A stretch of DNA of 6,364 nt, from positions 1-6,364 of the forward strand of contig JAHECH010000268.1 in assembly GCA_024641835.1 (NCBI GenBank), read 5' to 3'. The notes under the pieces were generated by a model. That model was not told the DNA's origin. It saw only the letters and a program-made list of their open reading frames with translations, and did not search any database. The translations under genes were made by a program, and so were the position numbers. The DNA comes from Deltaproteobacteria bacterium (GTDB lineage Bacteria; Desulfobacterota; DSM-4660; Desulfatiglandales; HGW-15). This document shows, one piece after another, positions 5,670 to 6,364 of this stretch (its first letter is position 1; every line of letters starts with the position of its first letter).

Positions 5670-5698
5670 TGTTTAATAAGCCGCCCCGGGAATGTCAA
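5670..5698 (-). promoter_or_regulatory. Candidate promoter of the HdrD-like selenoprotein gene
   Basis: On the minus strand a perfect TTGACA (5698-5693) is followed after 17 bp by TAAACA (5675-5670), in an AT-rich stretch (5651-5679). The -10 box is weak (3 of 6). The predicted leader is about 30 nt and leads into the AGGAGG at 5643-5638. Weak palindromic AT-rich sequence (GCTT...AATAAGC, about 5648-5680) overlaps the -10 and could be an operator, but this is not supported further. Confidence 0.42.
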
Positions 5699-5824
5699 CC
5701 TGAAAACTGTATAGAATCCGGCTGCATGAGCACATCTTGACAAATTGGCAAGAAGTGCTGGCGTGAACGTGAAAAAGGGGGGAAAAGGTGCAGTTAAACC
5801 GTAGCTACAATGTGGATATTTTTA

Positions 5825-5853
5825 TTGCCATTCCCTTTTCAATCCGTTATATA
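5825..5853 (+). promoter_or_regulatory. Candidate promoter of the acyl-CoA dehydrogenase gene
   Basis: TTGCCA (5825-5830, 5 of 6 to the -35 consensus) is followed after 17 bp by TATATA (5848-5853, 4 of 6 to the -10). This would leave a leader of about 180 nt before the ATG at 6043. The leader holds short direct and inverted repeats but no gene I can support. A TTGACA at 5737-5742 has no acceptable -10 at the right distance. The rest of the gap (5699-5824) shows only a purine-rich tract near 5771-5787. Confidence 0.38.
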
Positions 5854-6042
5854 TTCCGGCGTTTGGTTGAATCGGTTTTCATCCTGGGCCAAGAACGGGC
5901 TCCCTTGATCCGAGGATTGAGTGCCGGGGACTCCCGATCAAACCTCCGGCATCTCCGGTGGCTTGGAAACCGGGCATTCACGTACAACCCTTTGATATGC
6001 CGCATGTGCGGGCAGCACAACGATGAATAAGGAGGAGGACAT

Positions 6043-6364
6043 ATGGATTTCCAGCTGAACGAAGAGCTACAGATGTTGCGAGACATGGCGCGAGACTTTG
6101 CCGCGGAGAAAATCGCTCCTTTTGCAGACAAATGGGATGAAGACCACTATTTCCCCTACGCGGAGGCCCTCAAGCCCATGGGCGAACTGGGCTTTTTTGG
6201 AACCGTCATCCCCGAGGAATATGGAGGCAATGGGATGGGATGGCTAGCGGCCATGATCCTCACCGAGGAAATCGCCAGGGCTTCCAGCTCCCTCAGGGTC
6301 CAGGTGAACATGCAAGCCCTTGGCTGTGCCTATACGATCTTCACGTACGGGAGTGATCAACTGA
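6043..6364 (+). CDS. Acyl-CoA dehydrogenase, N-terminal part, 3' end outside window
   Basis: ATG 6043 follows a strong GGAGGAGG (6031-6038). The frame stays open for 107 codons to the window edge. The protein begins MDFQLNEELQMLRDMARDFA and continues with the helical N-terminal domain: a GELGFFGTVIPEEYGGNGMGWLA block (about 47-69) and LTEEIARASSSLRVQVNMQA (about 73-92). This is the standard opening of flavin-dependent acyl-CoA dehydrogenases, which desaturate acyl-CoA thioesters and pass electrons to ETF. The FPYAEALKPMGELGFFGTVIPEEYGG and SSLRVQ.NM..LGCAYTI wording recalls glutaryl-CoA and cyclohexenecarboxyl-CoA dehydrogenases of anaerobic benzoate degraders; this comparison is from memory. 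The catalytic Glu and FAD-binding C-terminal region lie outside the window, so substrate class is uncertain. Shared regulation with the divergent HdrD-like gene is plausible. Confidence 0.88.
   Translation, partial: MDFQLNEELQMLRDMARDFAAEKIAPFADKWDEDHYFPYAEALKPMGELGFFGTVIPEEYGGNGMGWLAAMILTEEIARASSSLRVQVNMQALGCAYTIFTYGSDQL

Noticed and set aside
5746..5763. Sigma54-type promoter (TGGCA...TGCTGGC)
   Set aside because: The GG to GC spacing is not the required 10 nt, so the resemblance is superficial.
5788..6030. An 80-residue plus-strand open frame ending 12 bp before the acyl-CoA dehydrogenase
   Set aside because: It starts at GTG behind a G-rich tract, so translation is conceivable. However, the product matches no family I know, and the best promoter candidate (5825-5853) lies inside it. 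It is left unannotated.

Overview
The window looks like chromosomal DNA of a strictly anaerobic, selenium-using bacterium. A deltaproteobacterial (Desulfobacterota) sulfate reducer or syntroph fits best. This rests on gene content: a MetF-type methylenetetrahydrofolate reductase like those of the Wood-Ljungdahl branch, a soluble HdrD-like iron-sulfur protein with an in-frame UGA, a PaaK-like ligase paired with ACT proteins, and an acyl-CoA dehydrogenase resembling those of aromatic and alicyclic acid degraders. No rRNA or marker gene is present, so the placement is inference.

Layout, left to right. The 3' end of metF (3-476, +) is cut by the window edge. A gene-free stretch follows (477-1021). 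It holds a degenerate tandem array of about 26-bp units, a probable terminator, a 100-bp imperfect palindrome and a candidate promoter. Next is a probable four-gene operon on the plus strand: a stand-alone receiver-domain response regulator (1022-1402), a protein apparently built of four ACT-like modules (1440-2459), a PaaK/phenylacetate-CoA-ligase-like protein without a recognisable phosphate-binding loop (2513-3799), and a two-ACT-domain protein resembling the aspartokinase regulatory region (3812-4327).

Converging on that operon with only 2 bp between stop codons is a minus-strand gene (5631-4330). Read conventionally it gives two ORFs, of 229 and 185 residues. They lie in one frame, separated by a single TGA (4942-4944). 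Read as selenocysteine, this restores a 433-residue HdrC+HdrB-type protein with the motif PEUGHAY. A 9-bp stem-loop with a 6-nt AGG-starting loop and a bulged U begins 12 nt after the UGA, as expected of a bacterial SECIS element. This recoded gene is the strongest and most interesting signal in the window.

A 411-bp divergent intergenic region (5632-6042) with one candidate promoter in each direction separates it from an acyl-CoA dehydrogenase (6043 to the right edge, incomplete). The head-to-head arrangement suggests that the selenoprotein handles electrons linked to acyl-CoA oxidation. The ligase/ACT operon may sense or handle a carboxylate or amino-acid-like ligand; its function cannot be fixed from sequence alone.
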